NCBI GenBank assembly: GCA_910576995.1
Contig: CAJTLC010000004.1
Coordinates: 98,324-162,323 of the forward strand
DNA from: an uncultured Ruminococcus sp.
GTDB taxonomy: Bacteria > Bacillota > Clostridia > Oscillospirales > Ruminococcaceae
Direction of reading: 5' to 3'
Length of the DNA stretch: 64,000 nt
Positions 8,947-17,651 of the stretch are shown here, in pieces. The translations under genes and the position numbers were made by a program. Within the stretch, counting starts at the first letter, position 1; each line of letters opens with the position of its first letter. Under the pieces are notes generated by a model. It saw only the letters and a program-made list of their open reading frames with translations, was not told the DNA's origin and ran no database searches.

Positions 8947-9975
8947 TCAAATATGGCTTCCACCTTCTTGTGATTCAAGCATTTGGGAAACAGCTTTATC
9001 AAAATCAGAGGTGATTTTCTGCGTTTTATTAAAAATATCGTATTCCGATTCAGCTTTTTTCTTTGCCTGACTGGCAGAAACCTTTCCGTTATCCCTCAAA
9101 ATATCATAACGGCGAAAGCTTAAAAACTCGTTGATGCTTGCTTCAAATTCTTCCATTGTAAATGTGTTTTCACGCTCAATCAAATCTTCGATATAGTCAA
9201 AATACCCTGATACAGCCCTTTCAAGCTGCCGTATCTGCTTTTCCTCAAGATAATTTTTTGCTACTGTAACATCAGATTTCAAAATACGTCCATCAGGAGA
9301 ATTTTTCCATGTAGATAATCCCATGTTTTCTTTTTGGCTGTCAGCAAAATTATAAATAATTTCAGCGGCAGTTTTCCCTGTAATTGCATAATGGAACTTA
9401 TTCTGAACTGTAGCATAAAATCTTTTTGTAACTTCAGATTTTTTATTATAATCAATACTGCATTCGGCAAAAATATCTGTTATCTGCTGCCATATTCTTC
9501 GCTCACTTGCACGGATTGAACGTACTCTTTCAAGAAGTTCCCTGAAATAATCCTTGCCGAAAACAGCTTCACCCTGTTTCAGACGTTCGTCATCAAGCAC
9601 AAATCCTTTTATCATGTATTCTTTCAAAACGCCTGTCGCCCATATACGGAATTTTGTCGCCTGATGAGAGTTTACACGATAACCTACAGAAATTATTGCA
9701 TCAAGATTATAAAAATCAACGTTTCTTTTTACTTGTCTGCTACCCTCAGTTTGAACAAGTGCAATTTTTGCACAAGTTGAATTCCTGGATAATTCCTCTT
9801 CTTTGTAAATGTTATTAAGATGCTTTGTAATAACGCTTCGGTCAACATTAAATATATCCGCCATAGCTTTTTGCGTAACCCATATGCTGTCGTTCTGTAC
9901 AACAGCATTCACTGAAACATCTGATTCATCAGAATGGTACAGTACATAATGTATTTGCTTATTCATATCATCCAT
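8947..9975 (-). CDS. RhuM-family protein
   Basis: This 342-residue protein matches the RhuM (virulence protein) family. It has the N-terminal module IWVTQKAMADIFNVDRSVITKHL with a helix-turn-helix-like pattern. A central block with VDFYNLDAIISVGYRVNSHQ and FRIWATGVLKEY follows, with a helical C-terminal half. The molecular activity of RhuM is not established. Members are common on genomic islands and related to Fic/Doc-containing proteins. The ATG at 9975 follows GGAGGTG. It is the last gene of a three-gene minus-strand set with the HipA-like kinase (39 bases upstream) and the AAA-ATPase. Confidence 0.85.
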   Translation of the reverse strand: MDDMNKQIHYVLYHSDESDVSVNAVVQNDSIWVTQKAMADIFNVDRSVITKHLNNIYKEEELSRNSTCAKIALVQTEGSRQVKRNVDFYNLDAIISVGYRVNSHQATKFRIWATGVLKEYMIKGFVLDDERLKQGEAVFGKDYFRELLERVRSIRASERRIWQQITDIFAECSIDYNKKSEVTKRFYATVQNKFHYAITGKTAAEIIYNFADSQKENMGLSTWKNSPDGRILKSDVTVAKNYLEEKQIRQLERAVSGYFDYIEDLIERENTFTMEEFEASINEFLSFRRYDILRDNGKVSASQAKKKAESEYDIFNKTQKITSDFDKAVSQMLESQEGGSHI

Positions 9976-10014
9976 TTTCAAACACCTCCGCAATACTTCC
10001 GTCCAGCTTTTTTG

Positions 10015-11091
10015 TTATATATTTTCAGAAATATAATTAAAGGTATCTTTAATATAGTTTTCTATTAGGGAGTAATTCAAATCATTCAACCCCAAAGCTG
10101 ACTTAATGCCTGCTGTTGCAGATTCCACAGCAATGGTAATCTTCTGTTTGTCAGGAATGTTTTCCTTTAAAACACGTCTGCAAGTCTCATTGCCAAGTAA
10201 GCTTTCAGTAAATATATTTCCAGTACTTTTATTTATTCTTGGAACACCTGAAGCGATAAGACCTAAATTATAATCAAAACCTGGAGCTAAACTGAGTATT
10301 TCACCAGTCAAGCTATCACGAATTATGCCTATATTTTGATTATGCCTATCTCCGTTGAATAATAATGCATCATAGAATACTGTCATAACATACTGCTCTA
10401 TGAGTTTTTCAGGTAATCTTGGTATAATGAAATCAATCTCCTCATTATCACCGAAATAATTGCAGAATGGTTCAAAATCAACCTCTGCGTTATTGGTAAA
10501 ATCCTTTGACAGCATGAATGTAGTGATTAAACCTGTTTCAGCTGATTTAATGCTCTTTATACGATATTCCGCCACATGAAACTGCATTGCCTTTAAAAAT
10601 AAATAAGAGTAATATTCGCTTACCAGTTCCTGCGTTCCGCCCTGCTTATACATATACCAGCAGTTGTTTTCAAAACGCCATGCTTTTTCATAGCTGCCTA
10701 CTGTTCCAAGTTCAAGGTAACCTTTTGTATTTTTTTCATCGGAATCTGAACCGCCCAGCAATGCGATATCTGCTATTTGTTCATTATACTTTTTTAATTC
10801 ACAATATTCTAAATTTTCATCATCACGCTGTATCCACCAGTTATCCGTAATGGATACGCCATGTCCGATAGATATCAGCTCTGCTGTATTTTCAGAATTT
10901 CGCAATCTTAAAGCTTTAAAAAGCTTTCTGGAATGTGAACGGTGCATATCCACGCATCTGTTGTCCAGCCATATATACAAGGGCATACCCACAACAAAAC
11001 AATGCGGACATAACGCTTTATTGATTATTTCAGTGATATTTTCTTCATCTGCTAATGCGATTACTTCGGTTTTGTGCATTATTTTGTACAT
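10015..11091 (-). CDS. HipA-like serine/threonine kinase
   Basis: The 358-residue protein has the catalytic signature of HipA-type kinases: DALLFNGDRHNQNIGI (catalytic Asp and Asn loop) near residue 240 and SLAPGFDYNLG (metal-binding Asp) near residue 270. A helical C-terminus follows. The N-terminal HipA subdomain of canonical HipA is replaced by another region, closer to CtkA-like kinases. Such kinases phosphorylate protein substrates such as tRNA synthetases and can act as toxins. No HipB antitoxin is adjacent; the nearest XRE regulator is at 15655-16005. The start follows AAAGGAG with 9-base spacing. It lies 46 bases below the AAA-ATPase gene. Confidence 0.72.
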   Translation of the reverse strand: MYKIMHKTEVIALADEENITEIINKALCPHCFVVGMPLYIWLDNRCVDMHRSHSRKLFKALRLRNSENTAELISIGHGVSITDNWWIQRDDENLEYCELKKYNEQIADIALLGGSDSDEKNTKGYLELGTVGSYEKAWRFENNCWYMYKQGGTQELVSEYYSYLFLKAMQFHVAEYRIKSIKSAETGLITTFMLSKDFTNNAEVDFEPFCNYFGDNEEIDFIIPRLPEKLIEQYVMTVFYDALLFNGDRHNQNIGIIRDSLTGEILSLAPGFDYNLGLIASGVPRINKSTGNIFTESLLGNETCRRVLKENIPDKQKITIAVESATAGIKSALGLNDLNYSLIENYIKDTFNYISENI

Positions 11092-11137
11092 ACAGGGCTG
11101 CTCCTTTCTTTTGGATTTTTCTCCTAATAAGAGTTTT

Positions 11138-12814
11138 TCACGCTTTTTTTATCATGCATCGTTTCCCCTCAAAAGCAATGCCATATTTGATAATTTTTTT
11201 GTAACCCTCATATCCGAGATTAACTTCATACTGTTTTTCGTCAATCTGTTTAAGGGCAATATCACACATACTGTCAAGAGTTTCACCTTTGTTAACTGAC
11301 TTTATTTCAAGTATGACCGCAATTTCACGAGTGAGAACATTTTTAATTACAATATCATTTCTACCAGTACCGCTTTCACGGTTTGATTCCACAAGGTATT
11401 CATCCGAGTATTCCAGAAGTCCCACAAGGAAACCATGATAGAAATTTTCATAGCCATCATGATAGCTGATACTTTTCAAAAGCCACCTGTTCACTTCAAG
11501 CTCAAACGTTTCGACATCGCCGTCAAGAACAGCGCCCAGTAATTTGCTCTTATCTGCAACTCTTATTGATTCGTCAAACCATTGCCTGAAAGTATTTTCG
11601 TAAATCGTAACTATTTCAAGATTAGGTATTACAGCAGAAAAATATGTCTGTATGCCTTTCTGATATATATCTGCTGGTTTAAGATATCCTGTATGAAGCA
11701 GAAAACTCCATATATAATCGGATTTCACATTCATATTTACATAGGTGATGTCCTGATAAAGAGGCTTTTCAATTGAATCTCCCTTGATAAGTTTTTCTAT
11801 ATCTTCACGGATTTTTCTATCGCTCTTTATAACAAGCTCACGAATAATGCTGTTTGAACTTGTATTTACCCAATATGCATCTGGAAGACGACTATTATTA
11901 AACAATGAAAATTGCACATATTTTAGTACACTCCATGGGTTGTAAATTTCTGTTTCACCAAACATATAGCCGTCATACCAGTTTTTTATTGTATCAAAAC
12001 AGTCAGATAAGTTATAGTAATCTGTAATCTGTTTCACTTCCTGCTCCGTAAAACCAAAATACTTAGAAAAAGCATTATCTGTAACAGAATATACATTCAG
12101 GTTATTCAGCCCTGTAAAAATGCTCTCTTTTGAAATACGCAGGCAGCCCGTAAGAATTCCAAATTCCAGTGAATCATTGGTTTTAAGTACACTTTCAAAC
12201 ACCGAACGTATCAAATTTATCATTTCGTCGTAGAATCCATTAAAATAAGCATTTTCCAGCGGTACGTCGTACTCGTCTATGAGGACTATCACCTTTTTCC
12301 CATATACTTCATAAAGGCAATCTGAAAGAAGCTTCAATGCAGTATTATACACAGCATTATCAGCAGTATCATCGCAAATCATTTCAAGTTTTTTTCTGCT
12401 CAAAGGCATAAGTTTGTCAGAAACTAATAATTCTTTATGCCTCCATACTTCTTTAGAAATCATGTTCTTAAATTCTGAAAAAGCCTCTTGATAATTCGAC
12501 TGCTTCATACTTTTTAAAGAAATGCTGATAACAGGGTACTGTCCCATATATTGGCGATATTTCTCCCCTGTCTCAGAGATTTTCAGTCCATCGAATAAAT
12601 ATAAATTATCTTCTTCAGTTTTCTCGAAATAACGCCTAAGCATACTCATATTAAGAGTTTTGCCGAATCTTCTTGGTCGGGTAAAAAGAGTAATCTTAGC
12701 GCCACTGTCCAGAATTTCTTTAATCATCAAACTCTTATCAACGAAATAATAATCCTTGTCAATTATCTCTTTAAAATCTTCAATTCCTATCGGAATGGGC
12801 TTATACTCGCTCAC
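11138..12814 (-). CDS. AAA-ATPase-like protein with C-terminal PD-(D/E)XK nuclease-like domain
   Basis: The protein has 558 residues. The N-terminal domain fits the AAA-ATPase-like family (PF09820 type): YFVDKSLMIKEIL, a P-loop-like RPRRFGKTLNMSML near residue 50 and a Walker B VIVLIDEYDVPLE near residue 180. The C-terminal 120 residues carry GTGRNDIVI followed by AVILEIKSV, the D...ExK pattern of the linked PD-(D/E)XK domain. The family is abundant in gut anaerobes and often multi-copy, and its role is unknown. The GTG start at 12814 follows GAGGTG. It is first in the minus-strand set with the HipA-like kinase and RhuM. Confidence 0.85.
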   Translation of the reverse strand: MSEYKPIPIGIEDFKEIIDKDYYFVDKSLMIKEILDSGAKITLFTRPRRFGKTLNMSMLRRYFEKTEEDNLYLFDGLKISETGEKYRQYMGQYPVISISLKSMKQSNYQEAFSEFKNMISKEVWRHKELLVSDKLMPLSRKKLEMICDDTADNAVYNTALKLLSDCLYEVYGKKVIVLIDEYDVPLENAYFNGFYDEMINLIRSVFESVLKTNDSLEFGILTGCLRISKESIFTGLNNLNVYSVTDNAFSKYFGFTEQEVKQITDYYNLSDCFDTIKNWYDGYMFGETEIYNPWSVLKYVQFSLFNNSRLPDAYWVNTSSNSIIRELVIKSDRKIREDIEKLIKGDSIEKPLYQDITYVNMNVKSDYIWSFLLHTGYLKPADIYQKGIQTYFSAVIPNLEIVTIYENTFRQWFDESIRVADKSKLLGAVLDGDVETFELEVNRWLLKSISYHDGYENFYHGFLVGLLEYSDEYLVESNRESGTGRNDIVIKNVLTREIAVILEIKSVNKGETLDSMCDIALKQIDEKQYEVNLGYEGYKKIIKYGIAFEGKRCMIKKA

Positions 12815-12843
12815 ACAATCACCTCACAGCTTTTGTTAACTAT

Positions 12844-12872
12844 ATTATATCATATTCTTCTGGACTTTACAA
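12844..12872 (-). promoter_or_regulatory. Promoter for the ATPase-kinase-RhuM set
   Basis: On the minus strand, TTGTAA (12867-12872), a 17-base spacer and TATAAT (12844-12849) lie about 30 bases before the GTG start. Confidence 0.65.
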
Positions 12873-12904
12873 GCACATACATAAAATTTCACTATATGAA
12901 AAAC

Positions 12905-12934
12905 AAGCAGTAAACCCCTTATCGGATTTACTGC
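12905..12934. terminator. Terminator after the zinc-ribbon operon
   Basis: AGCAGTAAA (12905-12913) pairs with TTTACTGCT (12926-12934), with T-rich sequence on both sides. It lies just downstream of the minus-strand gene ending at 12945. Confidence 0.7.
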
Positions 12935-12944
12935 TCTTTATTTT

Positions 12945-14204
12945 TTAATAAAAATCAATGTAATTAGAATCTACCCATCCGTAATAATCGCCGTCATCGG
13001 AATCCCACAATTCATACCAAGTAACGCCATAATTATCGCAAGCATTTTTCGCTGTTACATGCCATGTATCACCCAAACTATTTCCTACTTTACCTACTGC
13101 TCCGCCGTTTACAACATAGTCCGTTGTAAATCCTGCAACCGTTCCTCCATGACAATTGATTTGACCTTTCATATTATCTACAGGATGTGACATACCGCCT
13201 GTCTGAATTGTTCCGCTTATCTCTTTGGGAATATCACAGATTATCACATCTCCTGCAACGCCTAAGTCACTATATGGTGTAACATAAGCAACACTTGGAG
13301 GATGCACACCTGGATTAAAATTCATTTCAATGTAATCATCGAACTCATCTTTTGAATAAAATTCTACTTCACTGGTGTACTCCTGATTTTGTATCTGAAC
13401 TGATACAGAAGAAAAATCGCCATCAAGATACAAACGAATATTAGAGCCGTCATGTCCTGAAAGAGCGTAGGTTTCTACATATCCATCGACATAAGGTTTA
13501 TCTTCAGAAACTTCTCCAACCGCTTTACTGATTAAAAATACGCCTGAATCAACGGGATAAGAAACTGTTTCTCCCTCAAACATATCTAAACCATAGGTCG
13601 TAATTGTACCTCCAAGAACGACCTCTCCAGCTTTTGCACCAGTTACCTCAACTCTTACAAGCGAATCATACGCATAAATTGTTTCTGTTTCAATATTCGC
13701 ATTACCATTACTGCAAGTAAGATTGCTAAGAACAGCAACTCCTACATGACCGCCTAACTGCAAACCCGCTTCTTCGATAAGTTCGTCAGCTTCAAACGTG
13801 ATAGTATACGTTTTATTATCTGATTTTGCTTTGGTTGTCGTAGCTTTAGTAGTTGCTATTGGAGTTGTTGTAACTTTTTGAGTAGTAATTTTTGCTGTCG
13901 GTTTCGTTGTATCTTCTGGTTTAGATTCATCGTCTGAATGAAATATACTATGTGAATCTATTTCTTTTGACATTTGTTTCTCTTTAAACCACTCATAAGA
14001 TGAATATGCTACAATTACTGCAATAAACAATACAAACGCTGAAACAACAGCGATAATAATTGGCTTCTTTTTAGATTTTTTTGTTACGGAAACTGTAGCT
14101 GTTGTCTTTTCAATCGTTCCCATTTCTTCACTAATAGCATCTCCACAATGTTCACAGAACTTCGCATCATCTTCTATCTGTTTTCCGCAGTTTTCACAAA
14201 ACAT
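12945..14204 (-). CDS. Zinc-ribbon membrane-anchored protein with C-terminal SH3-like domain
   Basis: The 419-residue protein starts MFCENCGKQIEDDAKFCEHCG, a zinc ribbon with two CxxC pairs. A basic stretch and one strongly hydrophobic segment (about residues 50-75) follow. Next is a Thr-rich linker, then an outside region of about 300 residues. The last 55 residues (GGAVGKVGNSLGDTWHVTA … GWVDSNYIDFY) look like a bacterial SH3 domain. The topology suggests a cytosolic zinc ribbon with an extracytoplasmic ligand-binding part. The start at 14204 follows AAAGGTG; an ATG three codons earlier lacks spacing. It is third in a minus-strand operon, 5 bases after the preceding gene. Confidence 0.8.
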   Translation of the reverse strand: MFCENCGKQIEDDAKFCEHCGDAISEEMGTIEKTTATVSVTKKSKKKPIIIAVVSAFVLFIAVIVAYSSYEWFKEKQMSKEIDSHSIFHSDDESKPEDTTKPTAKITTQKVTTTPIATTKATTTKAKSDNKTYTITFEADELIEEAGLQLGGHVGVAVLSNLTCSNGNANIETETIYAYDSLVRVEVTGAKAGEVVLGGTITTYGLDMFEGETVSYPVDSGVFLISKAVGEVSEDKPYVDGYVETYALSGHDGSNIRLYLDGDFSSVSVQIQNQEYTSEVEFYSKDEFDDYIEMNFNPGVHPPSVAYVTPYSDLGVAGDVIICDIPKEISGTIQTGGMSHPVDNMKGQINCHGGTVAGFTTDYVVNGGAVGKVGNSLGDTWHVTAKNACDNYGVTWYELWDSDDGDYYGWVDSNYIDFY

Positions 14205-14209
14205 ATTTT

Positions 14210-14830
14210 TCACCTTTTTATATGATTTATATCTTTTAGGAATTGTTCTTTTAAAAGCAGATGTTTATCTTTTAATCTCTTCATAGGTATACAAATTTTT
14301 CTTCCATCATGATATTCTATAGTTATTGCTGTTCTCTTTTTCTTACCAAGTTTCAGGAATAATGATGTTACTAAGGTCAATATAATACTCAAAATTGAAA
14401 TAACATCCGACTCGGAGGAGTTTGTTAATATCGCAACAATCAAAAACGAAATTATTAATGAAACAATCAAAGGAAAGTTTCTTTTGAATGGTACGTTATC
14501 CTGAAAATAAATGTTTTTGATATTTTCATACGGCTCTTCAATATTCCATTTGCTCGAATATATTTTTAATGTATCTTCCTGAAATGTAAATTCAACAGTA
14601 TCTCCAGTAAAATATATAATTGCATAAAACAACGGCAAAGCAATAATAGAAATTCGTCCAGGTACTCCATCGCAGCACCTGAATCTGTAGCTTTGCCCTG
14701 TTACATTACTATTGATATTACTCGAAGAATTGGTTTCTTCTATTTCTGATGCAACGACAAGTTTAGTTTCACACTTACTGCAAAATTTCACGCCTTCCTT
14801 CAGTTCATTTCCGCAATTCTTACAAAACAT
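14210..14830 (-). CDS. Zinc-ribbon membrane protein (206 aa)
   Basis: The N-terminus is a zinc ribbon (MFCKNCGNELKEGVKFCSKC). A hydrophobic segment follows (about residues 60-75), then a short PH-like strand region (FTFQEDTLKIYSSKW). Two more membrane segments and a basic cytosolic tail come last. This layout resembles bPH-type membrane proteins, but that is inference. The ATG at 14830 follows AAAGGAG; the longer frame start at 14866 has no ribosome site. It is the middle gene of the zinc-ribbon operon, 20 bases below the 14851-15510 gene. Confidence 0.75.
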   Translation of the reverse strand: MFCKNCGNELKEGVKFCSKCETKLVVASEIEETNSSSNINSNVTGQSYRFRCCDGVPGRISIIALPLFYAIIYFTGDTVEFTFQEDTLKIYSSKWNIEEPYENIKNIYFQDNVPFKRNFPLIVSLIISFLIVAILTNSSESDVISILSIILTLVTSLFLKLGKKKRTAITIEYHDGRKICIPMKRLKDKHLLLKEQFLKDINHIKR

Positions 14831-14850
14831 AATTAACTGCTCCTTTAAAT

Positions 14851-15510
14851 TTATTGTTGTCCCCAAGTAAATGTATCATTTGTATCCACTAAAACAACTT
14901 CATCCTGATAAATAGATTCAATAATTGCTTCTTCATAAAGACTAAAAAAGGTACTTCCATTACCAACAACTCTTAGAACTTCAATATCATAATCATCATC
15001 ACGCATAAACTGAATTGCTATAGGTTCATCTATATATGTACCACTATAATTATCATACATTTCAATTGTTGCACTGAAAACAATTGTGTCAATTTCTTCA
15101 GCCCCATATTGTGCAGTATTTTCACTCCATGAGATACCAGAAAAATACGAATAATCTCCAAATGCCTCCCCAATTGTCATATCATCATAGTCTTCAAGAT
15201 ATGCTTCCTGCACTTCCTCTGTATCAAGTTTTCCATGAGTGATATGCTTAATTCCCATTATAATTAAACCGATTACAACAATTAATACGCCTATAACTCC
15301 AATAGCAATCAGAATCATATAGATACTAGCACATCCACGACCCACTTTGTTAGCAAATTCTTCTGCTTTCTGTTCACTATCAGATTTTGAATTGATGTCA
15401 GTCGTATCTGTATTCTGCTGTTCAAAATTATCGCTTATAGTTGAAGTACCACACTTACCGCAAAAACTTACTCCGTCCTTAATCTCATTCCCACAATTCT
15501 TGCAAAACAT
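14851..15510 (-). CDS. Zinc-ribbon membrane protein (219 aa), first gene of operon
   Basis: MFCKNCGNEIKDGVSFCGKCG forms the zinc ribbon. A polar linker and a long hydrophobic segment (about residues 62-88) follow, then an acidic outer domain of about 120 residues (EAYLEDYDDMTIGEAFGDY …). The N-terminal 20 residues are closely similar to the two following genes, so the operon arose by duplication of the anchor module with different outer domains. The start follows AGGAGAGGG. The outer domain is not recognised. Confidence 0.75.
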   Translation of the reverse strand: MFCKNCGNEIKDGVSFCGKCGTSTISDNFEQQNTDTTDINSKSDSEQKAEEFANKVGRGCASIYMILIAIGVIGVLIVVIGLIIMGIKHITHGKLDTEEVQEAYLEDYDDMTIGEAFGDYSYFSGISWSENTAQYGAEEIDTIVFSATIEMYDNYSGTYIDEPIAIQFMRDDDYDIEVLRVVGNGSTFFSLYEEAIIESIYQDEVVLVDTNDTFTWGQQ

Positions 15511-15562
15511 ATTAAAATCCCTCTCCTCTTATATAAATTGAGTTAAAAAGCTATCATTCAAC

Positions 15563-15591
15563 ATTATACTATAAAAGAGATTGATTGTTAA
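15563..15591 (-). promoter_or_regulatory. Promoter for the zinc-ribbon operon
   Basis: On the minus strand, TTAACA (15586-15591), a 17-base spacer and TATAAT (15563-15568) lie about 52 bases upstream of the first gene start. Confidence 0.65.
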
Positions 15592-15618
15592 TACCTTTTA
15601 GTACTGTTCAAGCAAAAA

Positions 15619-15648
15619 AATAAAGCCCTGATTTCTCAGGACTTTATT
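15619..15648. terminator. Terminator after the XRE regulator
   Basis: AATAAAGCCCTGA (15619-15631) pairs with TCAGGACTTTATT (15636-15648) with one G-A mismatch. It ends transcription of the minus-strand regulator at 15655. Confidence 0.75.
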
Positions 15649-15654
15649 ATATAT

Positions 15655-16005
15655 TCAGTTTTCTGTTAATTCTGTAATCTTCAACATTATATCCGCTACG
15701 GTTTTGAGTTTATCTTCGGGAAGTCTTGTAACGCATCTGTTAATAATATCGATGTAGAATTGTCTGCTCTCGGTATCGTATATATCCGTTTCATCGCTGA
15801 AAAATTCACCATAACTTACTCCAAGTGCCTTTATAATTTTATCGACAGTATTCATCGTCGGACTTTTCAAACCTCGTTCCAGATGTCCAAGAAACGCAGG
15901 GTTTATTTCTGCCATTAAAGCGAGTTTCTCCTGGCTCAAGCCTCTGCTAAGACGAAAATACTTTATTCGTTCACCTATCTTGTTTTCGATTTTGTTGTTT
16001 TCCAT
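15655..16005 (-). CDS. XRE-family transcriptional regulator
   Basis: The 116-residue protein has a canonical N-terminal Cro/C1 helix-turn-helix, IKYFRLSRGLSQEKLALMAE with INPAFLGHLERGLKSPTMNT. A helical C-terminal tail that probably dimerises follows. The ATG at 16005 follows GGAGG with 6-base spacing. The longer frame to 16119 has no ribosome site and runs over the promoter. It may control the island's own operons, including the neighbouring zinc-ribbon set, but no target is visible in the sequence. Confidence 0.88.
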   Translation of the reverse strand: MENNKIENKIGERIKYFRLSRGLSQEKLALMAEINPAFLGHLERGLKSPTMNTVDKIIKALGVSYGEFFSDETDIYDTESRQFYIDIINRCVTRLPEDKLKTVADIMLKITELTEN

Positions 16006-16098
16006 AAAAGCCTCCACACCTTTTGGTATTATCATACTATTATTATTGAAAGCACTCAATATCCAATCGGTATTTCGGTAAAATACTTTTAATAACAG

Positions 16099-16136
16099 AA
16101 AATTCGGTATGCCCATCAAAGGACATACCGAATTTT
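16099..16136. terminator. Terminator between excisionase-like and XRE genes
   Basis: AAAATTCGGTATG (16099-16111) pairs perfectly with CATACCGAATTTT (16124-16136). It follows the minus-strand gene that ends at 16142 and separates it from the XRE gene. Confidence 0.75.
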
Positions 16137-16141
16137 TATAG

Positions 16142-16327
16142 TTAATTCATCTTCTTATCAATATATTCCTCAATCGATTCAGCAGGAACTTTATATCTGT
16201 TTCCTTCTTTGAATCCTCTTAACTGTCCTGTCTGAATCAATTTGTAGAATGTACTCCTACCGATTTTCAAAATCTCCATAACTTCTTCTCTTGTGAGTAT
16301 TTCCTTTGCTGCGGTTATCTCTCTCAT
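16142..16327 (-). CDS. Excisionase-family (HTH_17) DNA-binding protein
   Basis: The 61-residue protein is a winged-helix HTH_17 domain: ILTREEVMEILKIGRSTFYK, then LIQTGQLRGFKEGNRYKVPA. Such proteins act as excisionases or small regulators. The start at 16327 follows GGGAGG with good spacing. It is not next to the integrase (20.6 kb), so a regulatory role is equally likely. A truncated relative lies immediately upstream. Confidence 0.8.
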   Translation of the reverse strand: MREITAAKEILTREEVMEILKIGRSTFYKLIQTGQLRGFKEGNRYKVPAESIEEYIDKKMN

Positions 16328-16343
16328 CGTAAAACCTCCCATT

Positions 16344-16484
16344 AATGTTCGTTGATGTATCGCTGTATTTCTTCAGCAGGTATACGAGTTTTTCTTACAC
16401 TCATTCTCTTGCATTTCAATTCTCCTGATTTAATTAAATTATAAACTGTATGTATGCTTATACCCAGTGCACAATGCTTTTAGC
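16344..16484 (-). pseudogene. Truncated second HTH_17 gene
   Basis: The minus-strand frame reads ALGISIHTVYNLIKSGELKC, then KRMSVRKTRIPAEEIQRYIN with a TAA stop. It is clearly a second HTH_17 domain related to the 16142 gene. A TAA precedes the first recognisable residues and no start codon lies before MSVRK, so the first helix is lost. The lost end abuts the hairpin that precedes the amidoligase gene. Confidence 0.6.
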
Positions 16485-16509
16485 AGAAGAATACTAACCC
16501 AACACAAAG

Positions 16510-16535
16510 CCCTCTCGGTTTGATTCCGAGAGGGC
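16510..16535 (+). terminator. Strong hairpin ahead of the amidoligase gene
   Basis: GCCCTCTCGG (16510-16519) pairs perfectly with CCGAGAGGGC (16526-16535), followed by AATTTTTAT. No plus-strand gene precedes it. It may be an attenuator in the leader of the 16562 gene or a terminator left from a deleted gene. Confidence 0.6.
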
Positions 16536-16561
16536 AATTTTTATTTATGGAGGAAATCAAA

Positions 16562-17650
16562 ATGGAAGAAAAAATCTACTGCTCCCACTGCGGAGCAATT
16601 ATCGAGGGCGACGACTATGACACAATCTACGGCGAACCAATCTGTGAGGAATGCGTTGACAGATACACAACCGTTTGTGACCGTTGCGAAGAAATTGTCT
16701 GGGAGAATGATGTACATACAGATGGAAGTACTTGCATCTGTCATCACTGCTTTGAGAATTATTACACCCGCTGCGAGGAATGTGACTGTATCGTTCACAA
16801 TGATGATGCTTACGAATATGACAACTGTTATTACTGTTATGACTGCTACCAGAATATCCGCAAGAATGCATCAATACACGAGTACGGCTACAAACCTACG
16901 CCGATTTTCTACGGTGATTCAAACCGCTATTTCGGTGTGGAACTTGAAATCGACGGAGCAGGCAAAGATGATGAATACGCAGAAGAACTTCTTGATATCG
17001 CAAACATGAATGGCGAACACGTCTACATAAAAACAGATGGCAGTCTTGACGATGGTATGGAGATAGTTACTCATCCGATGTCACTGGATTATCATAAAGA
17101 TTTCTGCTGGGAAGATATTATGCATCATGCTGTAAGGCTTGGTTACCGTTCGCATCAGACTTCTACCTGCGGACTTCATGTTCATGTAAACCGTGATAGT
17201 CTTGGTCTTGACCGTGAAGAGCAAGATGAGGTTATTTCAAGAATCTTGTACTTTGTTGAACACCATTGGAATGAGATGCTGAAATTTTCACGTCGTTCCG
17301 AATATGCCATGAACCGCTGGGCTGCACGCTACGGATATGAAAACTCCCCGAAAGCAATCTTGGACAAGGCTAAGAAAAATTATGGTCGTTATGTTGCGGT
17401 AAATCTTTGCAACTACCATACTATAGAGTTCCGACTTTTCCGAGGTACTCTCAAATACAACACTCTTATTGCTACGCTGGAGCTGGTAAACAGAATCTGT
17501 GAGCTTGCTGTCCTGATGAATGATGATGAAATTGCAAAACTCTCATGGTCGGAATTTGTGGCAGGGATTATCGAACCTGAACTTATCCAGTACCTCAAGG
17601 AACGCAGTCTTTACATCAATGAAAAAATTACAACAGAGGAGGAAATGTAA
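16562..17650 (+). CDS. Putative amidoligase with N-terminal multi-zinc-ribbon region
   Basis: The 362-residue protein begins with about 100 residues holding many CxxC pairs (CSHCG, CEEC, CDRC, CHHC, CEEC, CYYCYDC), a stack of LIM-like zinc ribbons. The rest fits the amidoligase_2 family, a branch of the glutamine-synthetase/COOH-NH2 ligase superfamily. Motifs are YFGVELEIDG near residue 125, KTDGSLDDGMEIVTHPMSL near 165, CGLHVHVN near 205 and TIEFRLFRGTL near 285. The family is predicted to join amines to carboxylates, modifying peptides or making small metabolites. The start follows GGAGG by 8 bases. One base separates its stop from the glutamine amidotransferase gene, a pairing known for this family. 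Confidence 0.82.
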   Translation: MEEKIYCSHCGAIIEGDDYDTIYGEPICEECVDRYTTVCDRCEEIVWENDVHTDGSTCICHHCFENYYTRCEECDCIVHNDDAYEYDNCYYCYDCYQNIRKNASIHEYGYKPTPIFYGDSNRYFGVELEIDGAGKDDEYAEELLDIANMNGEHVYIKTDGSLDDGMEIVTHPMSLDYHKDFCWEDIMHHAVRLGYRSHQTSTCGLHVHVNRDSLGLDREEQDEVISRILYFVEHHWNEMLKFSRRSEYAMNRWAARYGYENSPKAILDKAKKNYGRYVAVNLCNYHTIEFRLFRGTLKYNTLIATLELVNRICELAVLMNDDEIAKLSWSEFVAGIIEPELIQYLKERSLYINEKITTEEEM

Positions 17651-17651
17651 A

